A stretch of 64,000 nucleotides of DNA from QHXN01 sp963785125 (GTDB lineage: Bacteria; Acidobacteriota; Blastocatellia; Pyrinomonadales; Pyrinomonadaceae). Position numbers and translations under genes: made by a program. Positions 16,390-25,348 of the stretch are shown in pieces; position 1 is the stretch's first letter, and every line of letters starts with the position of its first letter. The stretch spans positions 142,587 through 206,586 of the forward strand of contig CAWATU010000005.1 in assembly GCA_963785125.1 (NCBI GenBank). Reading direction: 5' to 3'. The notes under the pieces are model-generated. The model had not been told where the DNA came from, searched no databases, and saw only the letters and a list, made by a program, of their open reading frames with translations.

Positions 16390-17724
16390 ATGATTCACCC
16401 CAACATCATTCATAGACGGAACAGGGGCTCGCGCCTTCTGGCCGGCGCCCTGGCCTGCGCGGGCCTCCTGCTGGCCGCCGACGCCGTCCCCGCGCGAGCG
16501 CAGGGGAAGCAGTACAAGGAGCTGCTCAACCGCTTCGTGCAGTCGGACAACGATGCGGCCATGCGCGCCTTCACGCAGGGGCGCAGCTTCGTGGACGCGC
16601 AGCAGTGGCAGCAGGCGGCCACGGTCTTCGACCGCTTCGTCGTCCAGTACCCGCAGGACAAGAATCTCGACGCGGCGCTCTTCTGGCTCGCCTACGCCAA
16701 CAACCGGCAGGGCAAACCCGGCGCGGCCGAGGAGCCGCTCAAGCGCCTGCTCCAGAGCTACCCGAACTCGCGTTGGGCCGACGACGCCAAGGTGCTCCGC
16801 GTCGAAGTCCTCTCGAAACTGGGCAAGCCCGTCTCGGCCATCGACGAGAAGGACGCCACCATCGAGCTGAAGATCATCGCGCTCAAGACGCTCTGCGAGA
16901 ACGACCGCGTCGGCTGCTCGGCGCGCGTGGCCGACGTGCTGAGAGCGAACAACCCCGCCCCGCTCAAGGAGGCGGCCATCATCCTGCTCGGCCGCTACGG
17001 CGGCACCGAGGCCGTGCCCGCGCTCATCCAGATGTCGCGCAGTGAGGCCGACGAGAAGCTGCGGATGCGCTCCATCAGCGCCCTCGGCAGCACGAACGAC
17101 GAGCGCGCCCTCGACGTGCTCCGCGAGATCGCGATGGGGCCGACCTTCGCCGACCAGAGCCCGACCGACTCGGCCATTCACGCGCTCGCCTCGCACGAGA
17201 ACGCGCGCGCCGTCACCATTCTCGGCGAGGTCGCCACGCGCGGCCAGAATATCAAGGCGCGCACGCACGCCATCGAGCAGCTCTCGCGCCGCCGCGGCGA
17301 GAACGCCGTGGACGAACTGCTCCGGCTCTACGACGCCATTCCCGAGGTGCAGGTCAAGAAGTACGTCGTCGCCGGCTTCGGCATGCGCAAAGACCCGCGC
17401 GCGCTCGCCAAGCTGATCGAGATCGCGCGCTCGGCTTCGGACGCGCAGCTCCGCCGGCAGGCCATCCACGCCATCCCGAACCGCGGCGACGAGCAGGACC
17501 TCGACGTGCTGCTCCCGCTCTACGATTCGGAGCGCGACAACGACCTCAAGAACCACCTGCTCGGCGCCATCGGCCGCTACCAGAACCAGCGCACCTACCA
17601 GAAGCTGATGCAGATCGTGCGCAACTCGGCCGAGCCGCTGGAGCGCCGCAAGTCGGCCATCAGCTACCTCAGCCGCAGCAAAGACCCCATCGTCATGAAG
17701 TTCCTCGAAGACATGCTGAAGTAG
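16390..17724 (+). CDS. Exported TPR/HEAT-repeat protein (sigma-linked), 444 aa
   Basis: The signal peptide ends near 'PARAQG'. Residues ~45-125 are TPR-like ('ALFWLAYANNRQGKPGAAEEPLKRLLQSYPNSRWADDA', in part), as in YbgF/BamD-type proteins. From about residue 190 to the end come HEAT-like repeats of about 35 residues ('AIILLGRYGGTEAVPALIQ', 'AISYLSRSKDPIVMKFLEDML'). It is probably periplasmic and binds other proteins. It follows the anti-sigma gene by 63 nt and is likely in the same operon. It ends with the second copy of the 60-nt-loop hairpin. No enzymatic motif is seen. Confidence 0.8.
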   Translation: MIHPNIIHRRNRGSRLLAGALACAGLLLAADAVPARAQGKQYKELLNRFVQSDNDAAMRAFTQGRSFVDAQQWQQAATVFDRFVVQYPQDKNLDAALFWLAYANNRQGKPGAAEEPLKRLLQSYPNSRWADDAKVLRVEVLSKLGKPVSAIDEKDATIELKIIALKTLCENDRVGCSARVADVLRANNPAPLKEAAIILLGRYGGTEAVPALIQMSRSEADEKLRMRSISALGSTNDERALDVLREIAMGPTFADQSPTDSAIHALASHENARAVTILGEVATRGQNIKARTHAIEQLSRRRGENAVDELLRLYDAIPEVQVKKYVVAGFGMRKDPRALAKLIEIARSASDAQLRRQAIHAIPNRGDEQDLDVLLPLYDSERDNDLKNHLLGAIGRYQNQRTYQKLMQIVRNSAEPLERRKSAISYLSRSKDPIVMKFLEDMLK

Positions 17725-17729
17725 GCACA

Positions 17730-17840
17730 GTAGGCAGATGGCAGTAGGCAGCCGCTCCGCGTGACGTACGTTGAAAGGTCAATTCGAAATTTTCGACAGC
17801 GGTACTCTTAACTGCCATCTGCCATCTGCCATCTGCCTAC
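17730..17840 (+). repeat. Heptamer-arm hairpin with 60-nt loop, copy 2
   Basis: The left arm 17730-17751 and right arm 17812-17840 are made of GGCAGAT/TAGGCAG heptamers. The right arm has one heptamer more than the left. The 60-nt loop (17752-17811) aligns with the loops at 1398 and, on the other strand, 45468. It starts 6 nt after the stop codon of the HEAT protein and has the same orientation as that gene. Confidence 0.8.
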
Positions 17841-17985
17841 TTCCCTGAATCCCTGCGAAGGGCTCTTTCAAACAAGCGACCACGCCCGCACCCTTCAACC
17901 TTCATAAGAAGAGGGTCGGGACGAGTGTTGTCTGAAGTCCGCCCGCGTCATCGTCGGGGACGTTCTGCTCTTAAGGAGTTTTCCT

Positions 17986-19161
17986 ATGCTCGCACTTCTG
18001 ACCTTCCTCCTTCTCGCCATCGCGCCGGTCTCGCTCCCCGCGCAGCAGGAGCAGAGCTTCACGCCCGTGCAGGGCGCGACGCTTCAGGCAAAGGCCGAGG
18101 CCGCTGCCGCGCAGGCCGCCTCGGCGCGCCAGACGCGCTTCTGGACGGCCTACTCCTTCGACGTGCGCCCCGGCGTCGCCGTGGACGTGGACTACGTGAG
18201 CGACGACGGCCACTTCATCATCCGGGGGACGTGGGACTCGGGCGACTCGGGCTCGTCCTTCATCGACGGCGTCTCGGCCCGGAACTACCCTGGGCTTGAG
18301 ACGCGCAGCCTCGGCGTCTTCGCGTTGAGGGATTCCGGCGGCCGGGTCGAGCGCATCGACATCTTCAACCTTGCGCGCCGGCACGAGTACGCCGGCTACC
18401 CCGTCTACTGGTTGGGACGTGCGGTCAACGAGGAGAGCCTGAACTTTCTGCGCGGCGTCGCCGTCGCGCCGACCGTTAGCTCCCACTCGCCGCAGAATGA
18501 GGCCGTGTGGGCCATCTCGCTGCACGACGACCGGCGCGTGCCCGAGGTCTTAATACAGGTGGCGCGCACGTCTACGGACGAGCACGTGCGCGCGCGCGCC
18601 GTGCGCGGCTTAGGGATGCCGCCCGTGGCCGACGCCGTGCGCGAATACCTCGCGCAGCTCGTCCGCGACGAGCGCGAGGTGCAGGACGTGCGCCGCGCGG
18701 CCGTCGCCGCCTACGGCCGCTCGCGCGACGCGCAGGCGCTCGCGCTGATGCAGACGCTCTACAACTCGAACACCAATCAGGAGCTGCGCCGCGCCGCGCT
18801 GACGCAGATTGCGCGCAACGACGACCGGCGTGCGGCCAGCGCGTTCCTCATCAACGTGGCCACGCAGACCACAGACACGGAGTTCCGCAAGGCGGCCATC
18901 GCGCGCCTCGGCGAGATCGCGGGCGAGCAGACTATGGCCGTGCTCCGCCAGACCGCGACGAGCAACGACGCCGACACCGAACTCCAGAAACAGGCCGTCT
19001 CGGCCATCGCCAAACGCCCCACGACCGAGGCGGTGCCGCTCCTCATCAACATCGCGCGCACACACGCCAAGCCCGAGCTACGCAAGCACGCCTTCGTCCT
19101 CCTCGGCCGCACCGGCGACCCCGCGGCGGTCGAGTTTTTGAAGAGCGTGCTGTTGAAGTAA
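17986..19161 (+). CDS. Exported HEAT-repeat protein, 391 aa
   Basis: A short signal peptide (residues 1-19, 'APVSLPAQQ') precedes an unknown N-terminal domain (about 40-165, including 'DVDYVSDDGHFIIRGTWDSG'). HEAT repeats then run to the C-terminus ('AISLHDDRRVPEVLIQVARTS', 'LLGRTGDPAAVEFLKSVLL'). It resembles the C-terminal half of the preceding gene product and is probably a diverged paralogue. The ATG follows TAAGGAG at good distance. It is about 260 nt downstream of the first HEAT gene, with a hairpin between, so it may have its own promoter. A protein-interaction role is inferred. Confidence 0.8.
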   Translation: MLALLTFLLLAIAPVSLPAQQEQSFTPVQGATLQAKAEAAAAQAASARQTRFWTAYSFDVRPGVAVDVDYVSDDGHFIIRGTWDSGDSGSSFIDGVSARNYPGLETRSLGVFALRDSGGRVERIDIFNLARRHEYAGYPVYWLGRAVNEESLNFLRGVAVAPTVSSHSPQNEAVWAISLHDDRRVPEVLIQVARTSTDEHVRARAVRGLGMPPVADAVREYLAQLVRDEREVQDVRRAAVAAYGRSRDAQALALMQTLYNSNTNQELRRAALTQIARNDDRRAASAFLINVATQTTDTEFRKAAIARLGEIAGEQTMAVLRQTATSNDADTELQKQAVSAIAKRPTTEAVPLLINIARTHAKPELRKHAFVLLGRTGDPAAVEFLKSVLLK

Positions 19162-19240
19162 GGCGTAAACCGTAAACCGTAAATCGTGACAAGAGAAGAC
19201 GGGTTCTTCTTGTCACGGTTTACGGTTTACGGTTCACGCC
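19162..19240 (+). repeat. Heptamer-arm hairpin, ACCGTAA family, copy 1
   Basis: Arms 19162-19193 and 19209-19240 pair at 30 of 32 positions around a 15-nt loop. The arms consist of the 7-nt word ACCGTAA in tandem plus CGTGACAAG next to the loop. The hairpin begins directly after the stop codon of the HEAT protein and ends 14 nt before def. A sister copy lies at 25045-25127. Confidence 0.85.
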
Positions 19241-19254
19241 TATAAACTCCACGC

Positions 19255-19746
19255 ATGGCCTTGATGGAGATAACGGAGTTTCCGGAGCGTGTGCTGAAAG
19301 AGGTGGGCGACCCCGTCGAGAAGTTCGACGAGGAGTTGGAGCGGCTCGTCTCTGACATGTTCGAGACGATGTACGCTGAAGAGGGCGTGGGGTTGGCGGC
19401 GCCGCAGGTCGGGCTCTCCCTGCGTCTCTTCGTGATGGACTGCGAGGGCATCAAGCTCGTCGCCGCCAACCCGGAGATTCTGTCGGCCGAGGGCGAGCAG
19501 GAGGGCGAGGAGGGCTGCCTCTCGGTCGGGAAGATTCATGCGCCCCTGAAGCGCGCCGCGCGCGTACGCCTCCGCGCGCAGGACTCGAAGGGCGAGTGGT
19601 TCGAGCGCGAGGCCGAAGGGCTCGCCGCCCGCTGCTTCCTACACGAGACCGACCACTGCGACGGCCACCTCTTCCTCGACCACCTCTCGCCGCTCCGCCG
19701 CGACATGGTCAAAAAGCGCTTCCAGAAGATGAAGAAGTGGCGCTGA
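19255..19746 (+). CDS. def: Peptide deformylase
   Basis: 163 residues. It removes the formyl group from the N-terminal methionine of new proteins and needs a divalent metal. The three signatures are present: GVGLAAPQVG, EGCLSVG (metal-binding Cys) and HETDH (metal-binding His pair with catalytic Glu). Before HETDH the usual Gln is replaced by Leu ('CFLHETDH'), which is an uncommon but tolerated position as far as I can judge. The start is the ATG at 19255, right after a long hairpin, so the ribosome-binding site is weak or partly within the stem. Confidence 0.93.
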   Translation: MALMEITEFPERVLKEVGDPVEKFDEELERLVSDMFETMYAEEGVGLAAPQVGLSLRLFVMDCEGIKLVAANPEILSAEGEQEGEEGCLSVGKIHAPLKRAARVRLRAQDSKGEWFEREAEGLAARCFLHETDHCDGHLFLDHLSPLRRDMVKKRFQKMKKWR

Positions 19747-19798
19747 GCCTCACCCGAACCTTTCCAACAGCGACAGCCCGACCGATTGAAATTCGGAA

Positions 19799-19812
19799 TT
19801 TCAAATTTGAAA
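19799..19812. repeat. Perfect 14-bp A/T palindrome
   Basis: The palindrome is centred in an A/T-rich stretch (19786-19815) that can be read as four 7-nt words (TTGAAAT and relatives). A related 22-bp palindrome occurs at 60110-60131. It follows def by about 50 nt. Confidence 0.6.
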
Positions 19813-19849
19813 ACTTTCGGCCGGAGACTGTACCATCAAAGCCTCGCAG

Positions 19850-21058
19850 ATGGACACACTCAGCCTACAGCAGACCGCAGACCCTTCGCCGCTCGGACAC
19901 AGTCTCAGGCCGCACTTTCAGGCGCTGGCGCGCTTCCACTCGACGAAGGCGTTGGAAGCTTCGGCGCTCTACGCGCGCCTGCGTCCGGAGGTCGAGCGAG
20001 TGCTGAACGGCGTCGAGCAGGGGGGCTCCGCGCGTGGGGAAGGCTCGACGCCGCTCGACTCGGGCGCGGTGCGCGCGACCGCCTGGAACATCGAGCGCGG
20101 GACACGTTTGGACGAGATCAAACGGGTGCTGCGCGAGCACGAGGTGATGAGCCGGAGCGACGTGCTGCTGCTGACCGAACTTGACTACGGCATGGCGCGC
20201 TCGGGCAACCGGCACGTGGCGCGCGAGATAGCTGAGGGCTTGGGGATGGCCTACGCGTTCGCGCCGTGCTACGTCAACCTGAGCAAGGGGAGCGGGTTGG
20301 AGAGCGGCGCGGAGGGTGAGAACGCCGAGGCGCTGCACGGCAACGCCGTGCTGTCGCGGTGGCCCGTTCGTAACGCGTGGTCAATCGCGCTGCCGAACGG
20401 CAAGGACAAGATGAAGGGGCGCGAGAAGCGTCTGGGGAATCAGCGCGCCGTCGTCTGCGAGGTCGAGCACCCGGCGGGCGTCTTTCGAGCGGTGAGCCTC
20501 CACCTCGACGCGCATTCGAGCCAGCGTCACCGCGAGCTACAGATGAAGGTCGTGCTCGACTTCGTCGAACGTCTCGAACCTTCCTTGCCCGTCCTCATCG
20601 GCGGCGACTGGAACACCTCGACCTACAACTCGCGCCGCGCGGTCTACTCCATCGCAGGCTTCTTCCGCCGCGTGGTGATGGGCGTCGGCCACGTCATCGA
20701 GAATCATTATTTGAAGCCGGAACGCTGGTTCGAGCGCGGACTCTTCCGCGAGCTTGAGCGGCGCGGATACGCCTACGCGCCTCTGAACGAGCCGGGCGCG
20801 GGGACGCTTCATTACGACGTGAAGGATTTGGCGGCGAACACGAACATGGGCGAGTGGGTGCCGCGCTGGTGCTTCTGGTGGATCGAGTGGGCGCTCAGAG
20901 ACCAGGGTGGCCGCTGCTCGCTCAAGCTCGACTGGTTCGCCGGTTCAGGGATTGAGCCCGACCCTCAGACGCCGCCGCGCGTCATCGGAGCGTTGAGAGG
21001 AAGCGGCGGCGAAGTCCTCTCCGACCACGACCCCATCGTCCTCGACTTCTTCCTGTGA
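19850..21058 (+). CDS. Endonuclease/exonuclease/phosphatase (EEP) family protein
   Basis: 402 residues with the complete EEP motif set: 'WNIERG', 'LLLTELDYG' (metal-binding Glu), 'GNAVLSRWP', 'LHLDAHSS', 'GGDWNTST' (catalytic Asp/Asn) and 'SDHDPIVLDF' (catalytic His). The family hydrolyses phosphodiesters or phosphomonoesters in nucleic acids, inositol phosphates or lipids, so the substrate cannot be told. About 80 N-terminal residues precede the core. Start ATG 19850 with a weak ribosome-binding site. No signal peptide. It stands alone downstream of def. Confidence 0.85.
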   Translation: MDTLSLQQTADPSPLGHSLRPHFQALARFHSTKALEASALYARLRPEVERVLNGVEQGGSARGEGSTPLDSGAVRATAWNIERGTRLDEIKRVLREHEVMSRSDVLLLTELDYGMARSGNRHVAREIAEGLGMAYAFAPCYVNLSKGSGLESGAEGENAEALHGNAVLSRWPVRNAWSIALPNGKDKMKGREKRLGNQRAVVCEVEHPAGVFRAVSLHLDAHSSQRHRELQMKVVLDFVERLEPSLPVLIGGDWNTSTYNSRRAVYSIAGFFRRVVMGVGHVIENHYLKPERWFERGLFRELERRGYAYAPLNEPGAGTLHYDVKDLAANTNMGEWVPRWCFWWIEWALRDQGGRCSLKLDWFAGSGIEPDPQTPPRVIGALRGSGGEVLSDHDPIVLDFFL

Positions 21059-21071
21059 TTCCTGAGCCGCG

Positions 21072-21506
21072 TTACTCTTCGTCTTCTGCGAGCGCCTGGT
21101 AGGCGGCGCCGGCGGCGAGGCCGCCGAGGAGGTAGAAGGCGACGGTGAGGAGGTTCGTCTCGACCGAGTTCTTGGCGGGCTGGCGGCCGAGCCCCAGAGG
21201 CTCGGGGAGATAGACGGCCGCGAGGCCGGCGGCCAGTCCGAGCGCCGCGCCGTTGCGCACGCCGTCCTCCGGGTCGCCCAAGCCGACCAGTCCGTAGAAG
21301 AGCGAGTTCGAGACGAACTCGCCGACGAGCGCCGTCTCGTGCAGGGGGACGGGCGGCTCCACGTCCACAGCGCGCAGAGTCTTCGCAATGGCGCGCATGC
21401 CGACCACATCCATGCGCGGCGCGTCGTCGATGTAGCGCCGCGCCGTCTCGTGTACCAGCGTGAGCGCGAACGCGCCCACCAACCCGCTCCCCAGAGCCTT
21501 CAACAT
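21072..21506 (-). CDS. Small membrane protein of unknown function (144 aa)
   Basis: Hydrophobic segments occur at residues 5-22, about 68-80, 86-102 and 120-140. The segments are separated by acidic or proline-containing loops, for example 'LGDPEDGVRNGAALGLAAG'. The start 'MLKALGSGLVGAFALTLVHE' fits a membrane-inserted N-terminus. No family is recognised. It lies just downstream (68 nt) of treS on the same strand and may be co-transcribed with it. It converges with the EEP gene, 13 nt apart. Confidence 0.6.
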   Translation of the reverse strand: MLKALGSGLVGAFALTLVHETARRYIDDAPRMDVVGMRAIAKTLRAVDVEPPVPLHETALVGEFVSNSLFYGLVGLGDPEDGVRNGAALGLAAGLAAVYLPEPLGLGRQPAKNSVETNLLTVAFYLLGGLAAGAAYQALAEDEE

Positions 21507-21574
21507 TCTCTTTTCGCCTCCCGTCTGTCTGACCTGCCGAAACTATCTCTTAACTCTTTATTGTTGCGGAAGTG

Positions 21575-23230
21575 TCAAAGCCTTTCGAGCTGGAACCAGT
21601 AGAAGCCGAAGGGCGCGAGCGCGAGCTGGTAGGGCGCGCCGGCCCTCACGGGCGGGAAGCGCGTCTTGCCGAGCATCTCGACGGGCGTGCGGCCCTCGAA
21701 CTCCGCGAGGTTCAGCTCGACCGGCTGCGCGAACTGCGAGAGGTTGAAGACGCAGAGCACACTCTCGCCCTCATACTCGCGGACGAAGGCGAAGATTTTG
21801 CGGTTCTCCGGCTTGACGAAGCGCATCGAGCCGCGCCCGAAGACGTGGTGCTCTTTGCGCAGCAGGATCATCTGCCGCATCCAGTTGAGCAAGCTGGTGT
21901 CGTAGCGCAACTGCGAATCGACGTTGACCGACTGGTAGCCGTAGACAGGGTTGTTGATGACGGGGAAGTAGAGCCGCTCGAAGTCGGCCTTCGAGAAGCC
22001 TGCGTTGCGGTCGGAAGACCATTGCATCGGTGTGCGCACGCCGTCGCGGTCGCCGAGGTAGATGTTGTCGCCCATCCCGATCTCGTCGCCGTAGTAGAGG
22101 AAGGGCGAGCCGGGCAGCGAGAAGAGCATCGCGTGCAAAAGCTGGACGCGCCGGTGGCTGTTGTCTAAGAGCGGCGCTAAGCGACGGCGGATGCCGACGT
22201 TCAGGCGCATCCGCCTGTCCTTCGCGTACTCGTTATAGAGGTAGTCGCGCTCCTCGTCCGTCACCATCTCCAGCGTCAGCTCGTCGTGGTTCCGGAGGAA
22301 CATGCCCCACTGGCAGTTCTCGGGGATGTCGGGCGTGCGCTCAAGGATTTCGACGATGGGGCGCCGGTCTTCCTGCCTGAGCGCCATGAAGAGGCGCGGC
22401 ATGATGGGGAAGTGGTAGCCCATGTGGAACTCGTCGCCGCGGCCGAAGTATTCGACCACGTCCTCGGGCCACTGGTTCGCCTCTGCGAGCAGGAGCGCGT
22501 TCGGGTGGCGCTCCTCGATGTGCGCGCGGAGCTTCTTTAAGAAAGCGTGTGTCTCGGGCAGGTTCTCGCAGTTGGTGCCTTCGCGCTCATAGAGGTAGGG
22601 CACGGCGTCGGCGCGGAAGCCGTCGATGCCGAAGTCGAGCCAGTAGTCCACGGCCGCGAGCAGCGCCTCCTGCACCGCGGGGTTGTCGTAGTTGAGGTCG
22701 GGCTGGTGCGAGAAGAAGCGGTGCCAGTAGAACCCCTGCGCCGTCTCGCACCACGTCCAGTTCGACTTCTCCGTGTCGGTGAAGATGATGCGTGCCTCTT
22801 TGTACTTCTCGGGCGAATCGCTCCACACGTACCAGTCGCGTTTCGGCGAGTCGGGCGACGCGGAAGCCTCCTTGAACCACGGGTGCTGGTCGGAGGTGTG
22901 GTTGACGACGAGGTCGGTGATGACGCGGATGCCGCGTGCGTGCGCGGCGTCGATGAACCGGCGGAAGTCTTCGAGCGTGCCGTACTCGGGCAGGATGGCG
23001 TAGTAGTCCGAGATGTCGTACCCGCCGTCCTTCAGGGGCGAGGCGTACATCGGCAGCAGCCAGAGGCAATCCACGCCGAGCCATTCGAGATAGTCGAGCT
23101 TCTCGGTCAGCCCCGCAAAGTCGCCCACGCCGTCGCCGTTCGAGTCGTAGAAGCCGCGGACATAAATCTCGTAAAAAACGGCGTCCTTGAACCAGAGGGG
23201 GTCGTCGCGCAGTCTGCCCGTCTCGGCCAT
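21575..23230 (-). CDS. treS: Trehalose synthase (maltose alpha-D-glucosyltransferase), GH13
   Basis: 551 residues, the size of a stand-alone TreS without a maltokinase domain. It interconverts maltose and trehalose. The GH13 catalytic residues sit in 'GFRADAVPYL' (nucleophile Asp), 'LLAEANQWPE' (acid Glu) and 'FLRNHDELTLEM' (Asp). The phrases 'VYEIYVRGFYDSNGDG'-like start and 'TDEERDYLYNEY' are typical of TreS rather than of ordinary amylases. The ATG at 23230 was chosen because the conserved 'DDPLWFKDAVFYEIYVRGF' (opening strand) follows at once. With glgC further along, it fits compatible-solute and glycogen metabolism. An oligo-1,6-glucosidase role is less likely. Confidence 0.88.
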   Translation of the reverse strand: MAETGRLRDDPLWFKDAVFYEIYVRGFYDSNGDGVGDFAGLTEKLDYLEWLGVDCLWLLPMYASPLKDGGYDISDYYAILPEYGTLEDFRRFIDAAHARGIRVITDLVVNHTSDQHPWFKEASASPDSPKRDWYVWSDSPEKYKEARIIFTDTEKSNWTWCETAQGFYWHRFFSHQPDLNYDNPAVQEALLAAVDYWLDFGIDGFRADAVPYLYEREGTNCENLPETHAFLKKLRAHIEERHPNALLLAEANQWPEDVVEYFGRGDEFHMGYHFPIMPRLFMALRQEDRRPIVEILERTPDIPENCQWGMFLRNHDELTLEMVTDEERDYLYNEYAKDRRMRLNVGIRRRLAPLLDNSHRRVQLLHAMLFSLPGSPFLYYGDEIGMGDNIYLGDRDGVRTPMQWSSDRNAGFSKADFERLYFPVINNPVYGYQSVNVDSQLRYDTSLLNWMRQMILLRKEHHVFGRGSMRFVKPENRKIFAFVREYEGESVLCVFNLSQFAQPVELNLAEFEGRTPVEMLGKTRFPPVRAGAPYQLALAPFGFYWFQLERL

Positions 23231-23397
23231 CGGTCTCAAAACCCTTCCTTGTTCCGAGTTGTTGGTTTGGATGAAAGATAGCGGCACGCCGTCTCGGATG
23301 CAAGTTTCCGAGCCTCGCACATTCAAACGTTACAGCAAACGGAGTCTCCCCGCGAAGACTCATTCCCGACATCAGTCGAAGAGCGGAGGTGTGTGCG

Positions 23398-25044
23398 ATG
23401 CAGACCCGGAGCAGCTTCAAAAGTGGTTGGCAGTTCTTCACGGCGGCGGCTTTAGTCGGCGCGGTGCTGTCGGCGTCGGCGCTGCGGCCGTACGCGGCGG
23501 CGGGGCAGGGACAGAGTTCGGGAGGGGCGCAGGTGGCCGCGGCGCCCTCCCCGCCGAAGGAGTCGCCGAAGGTAACGGAGGCGCCCAAGCCCGTGCGCAT
23601 CGACTTGAGCAAGGCCATCAAGGTCTCTTTGCCCAAGCCGGGGCAAGACCTACAGCCTGCCAACTTCAAGACAGACGACGGGCGCGAGGGCTGGGTTGTG
23701 CGCATCCCGGGCGGGCGCCCGCTGGCCACGCCCGCATACTCGAACGGGCGTCTGTTCGTCGGCGGCGGCTACGGCTCGCACGAGTTCTACGCCTTCGACG
23801 CGAAGACGGGGCGCATGGTCTGGAAGACGAACACGGGTGACGACGGGCCGAGCGGGGCCGTCGTCGAGGACGGCCTCGTCGCCTTCAACACGGAGAGCTG
23901 TACGCTGGTCGTCGTGGACGAGCAGACGGGCAAGATGGTCTGGCAGGAGTGGCTGGGCGACCCCTTGATGAGCCAGCCCGCGGTCTCGAAGGGGCGGCTC
24001 TACATGGCCTACCCCGCTTCGGGTCGCGGCCACGCGATGCAGCAGAACGTTCCGAACCACGCGGGGCAGAGCGCCGCCATGTCGCACGCGCCGAAGCCGG
24101 TGCAGGGCGCGCAGAAGAATGAAGAGAAGCGGGACGGGCAGGAGTCCGGCAGTCATCGTCTGCTCTGCGCAGACCTGCGGACGGGGAAGCACATCTGGGA
24201 GCGCGCCATCTCCGGCGATGTCATCTCTGCGCCGGTCGTCGCCGACGGCAAGGTCTACGCGACGACGTTCGACGGCACCTCCTACAGTTTCGACGCCGTG
24301 ACGGGCGCTCCGGTCTGGAAGAAGGAGAACGCGGGGACGAGTGCGCCGGTCATCGTTGGCGACGACGTACACGTCACGCAGAAGGAGCAGCGCGAGGGCA
24401 AGACTTACGAAGGCTCGCAGCGCCTCGACGCGCGCCGCGGCGAGTCGAAGGGCGAACGCCTGCGGGCGAGTTCGGAGGCCGGCTATCTCGACAGGGACAA
24501 GGGCGGCGGCGTCGCCATCAAGCAGGAGGCGCAAGCATCGCTCGACTCTTCGGTCGGGTTCTCGAACGCGCCGGCCGCCGCGCAGCTCCACAAGGCGAAC
24601 AATCATCTGGGCGTGAAGACCGTCGTCGGCGGCTGGGCCTATCAGGGCTCGCGCGCGGCCTACAGCAAGGGGCGGATGCTCAACGCGCAGGGGCGCTACC
24701 TGAACTCGGTCAACGCGTCGGACGGCCGCTTCGCTTGGCGCGCGGAGGTCTCGGGCGGCGGGCTCGCGGAGGACGCGCAGGTCTTCTCGCCGCCCGCGCT
24801 GGGCGAAGAGTTCATCTACCTTTCGAGCGCGCTCGGCCACCTGCTCTCGGTCGGGCAGGGGGACGGACGGCCGGGCTTCATGTACCACTTCCCCGAGCCG
24901 ATGGTCTTCCAGCCCGCGCTCGCCGAGGGCGCCGTCTACGCAGGCACCTCGGGCGGCCTCCTCATCTGCCTCAAGACCGGCTCGAAGGACGCCGACGGCT
25001 GGTACGCGTGGGGCGGCAACGGGGAGCACAATAAGAACAAGTGA
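23398..25044 (+). CDS. Exported PQQ-type beta-propeller repeat protein
   Basis: 548 residues. The signal peptide covers about residues 10-35. Propeller blades with the PQQ-like/BamB pattern follow ('FYAFDAKTGRMVWKTN', 'LVVVDEQTGKMVWQEW', 'YSFDAVTGAPVWKKE', 'NSVNASDGRFAWRAE'). A charged low-complexity insert lies near residues 325-400. I see no residues for PQQ binding, so it is more likely a scaffold like BamB than a dehydrogenase. ATG 23398 has GGAGG 8 nt upstream; a GTG three codons earlier is also possible. It ends directly at a hairpin repeat. Confidence 0.8.
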   Translation: MQTRSSFKSGWQFFTAAALVGAVLSASALRPYAAAGQGQSSGGAQVAAAPSPPKESPKVTEAPKPVRIDLSKAIKVSLPKPGQDLQPANFKTDDGREGWVVRIPGGRPLATPAYSNGRLFVGGGYGSHEFYAFDAKTGRMVWKTNTGDDGPSGAVVEDGLVAFNTESCTLVVVDEQTGKMVWQEWLGDPLMSQPAVSKGRLYMAYPASGRGHAMQQNVPNHAGQSAAMSHAPKPVQGAQKNEEKRDGQESGSHRLLCADLRTGKHIWERAISGDVISAPVVADGKVYATTFDGTSYSFDAVTGAPVWKKENAGTSAPVIVGDDVHVTQKEQREGKTYEGSQRLDARRGESKGERLRASSEAGYLDRDKGGGVAIKQEAQASLDSSVGFSNAPAAAQLHKANNHLGVKTVVGGWAYQGSRAAYSKGRMLNAQGRYLNSVNASDGRFAWRAEVSGGGLAEDAQVFSPPALGEEFIYLSSALGHLLSVGQGDGRPGFMYHFPEPMVFQPALAEGAVYAGTSGGLLICLKTGSKDADGWYAWGGNGEHNKNK

Positions 25045-25127
25045 GAAGCGCGTGAACCGTAACCCGTGACAAGAAGAAAAGCAGTTCCTCTCTTGTCACG
25101 GGTTACGGTTCACGGTTCACGCGCTTC
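25045..25127 (+). repeat. Heptamer-arm hairpin, ACCGTAA family, copy 2
   Basis: Left arm 25045-25074 and right arm 25091-25127 are identical in complement except that the right arm carries one extra 7-nt word (GTGAACC type). The loop resembles that of the copy at 19162. It abuts the stop codon of the propeller gene. Confidence 0.85.
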
Positions 25128-25348
25128 TGTGGTTAACCACACCTGCTGCGGAGCGTCCGCACGCGAGGGGACTGTCGGCGGCCGTCTCGCGTGGCTCGCG
25201 TGTTAGGCGCAGAATCCGCGGCGTGTGGCGCGGGCGGCATGGGGCCGCCGGGGCGCCTTTGGAAAAAGGGGGGAGACAATTTCTTAAAGCCGTGTTAGTT
25301 TTAGCGCGCCCGTCTTCGTCGTTGAAATCGTCCGTGCAAGTCGAAAGG
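25128..25348. other. Intergenic stretch without recognised features
   Basis: Together with the hairpin before it this makes a gap of about 300 nt. I see no gene or convincing promoter box. A frame open from 25223 joins the next gene but has non-coding-like composition before 25349. Confidence 0.5.

Noticed and set aside
16357..17556. Minus-strand open frame opposite the first HEAT gene
   Set aside because: Antisense shadow. The plus-strand protein has a signal peptide and HEAT repeats.
17812..17840. Short tandem repeats looked like a CRISPR fragment
   Set aside because: The unit is 7 nt with no spacers, and the block pairs with an upstream arm to form a hairpin; no cas genes.
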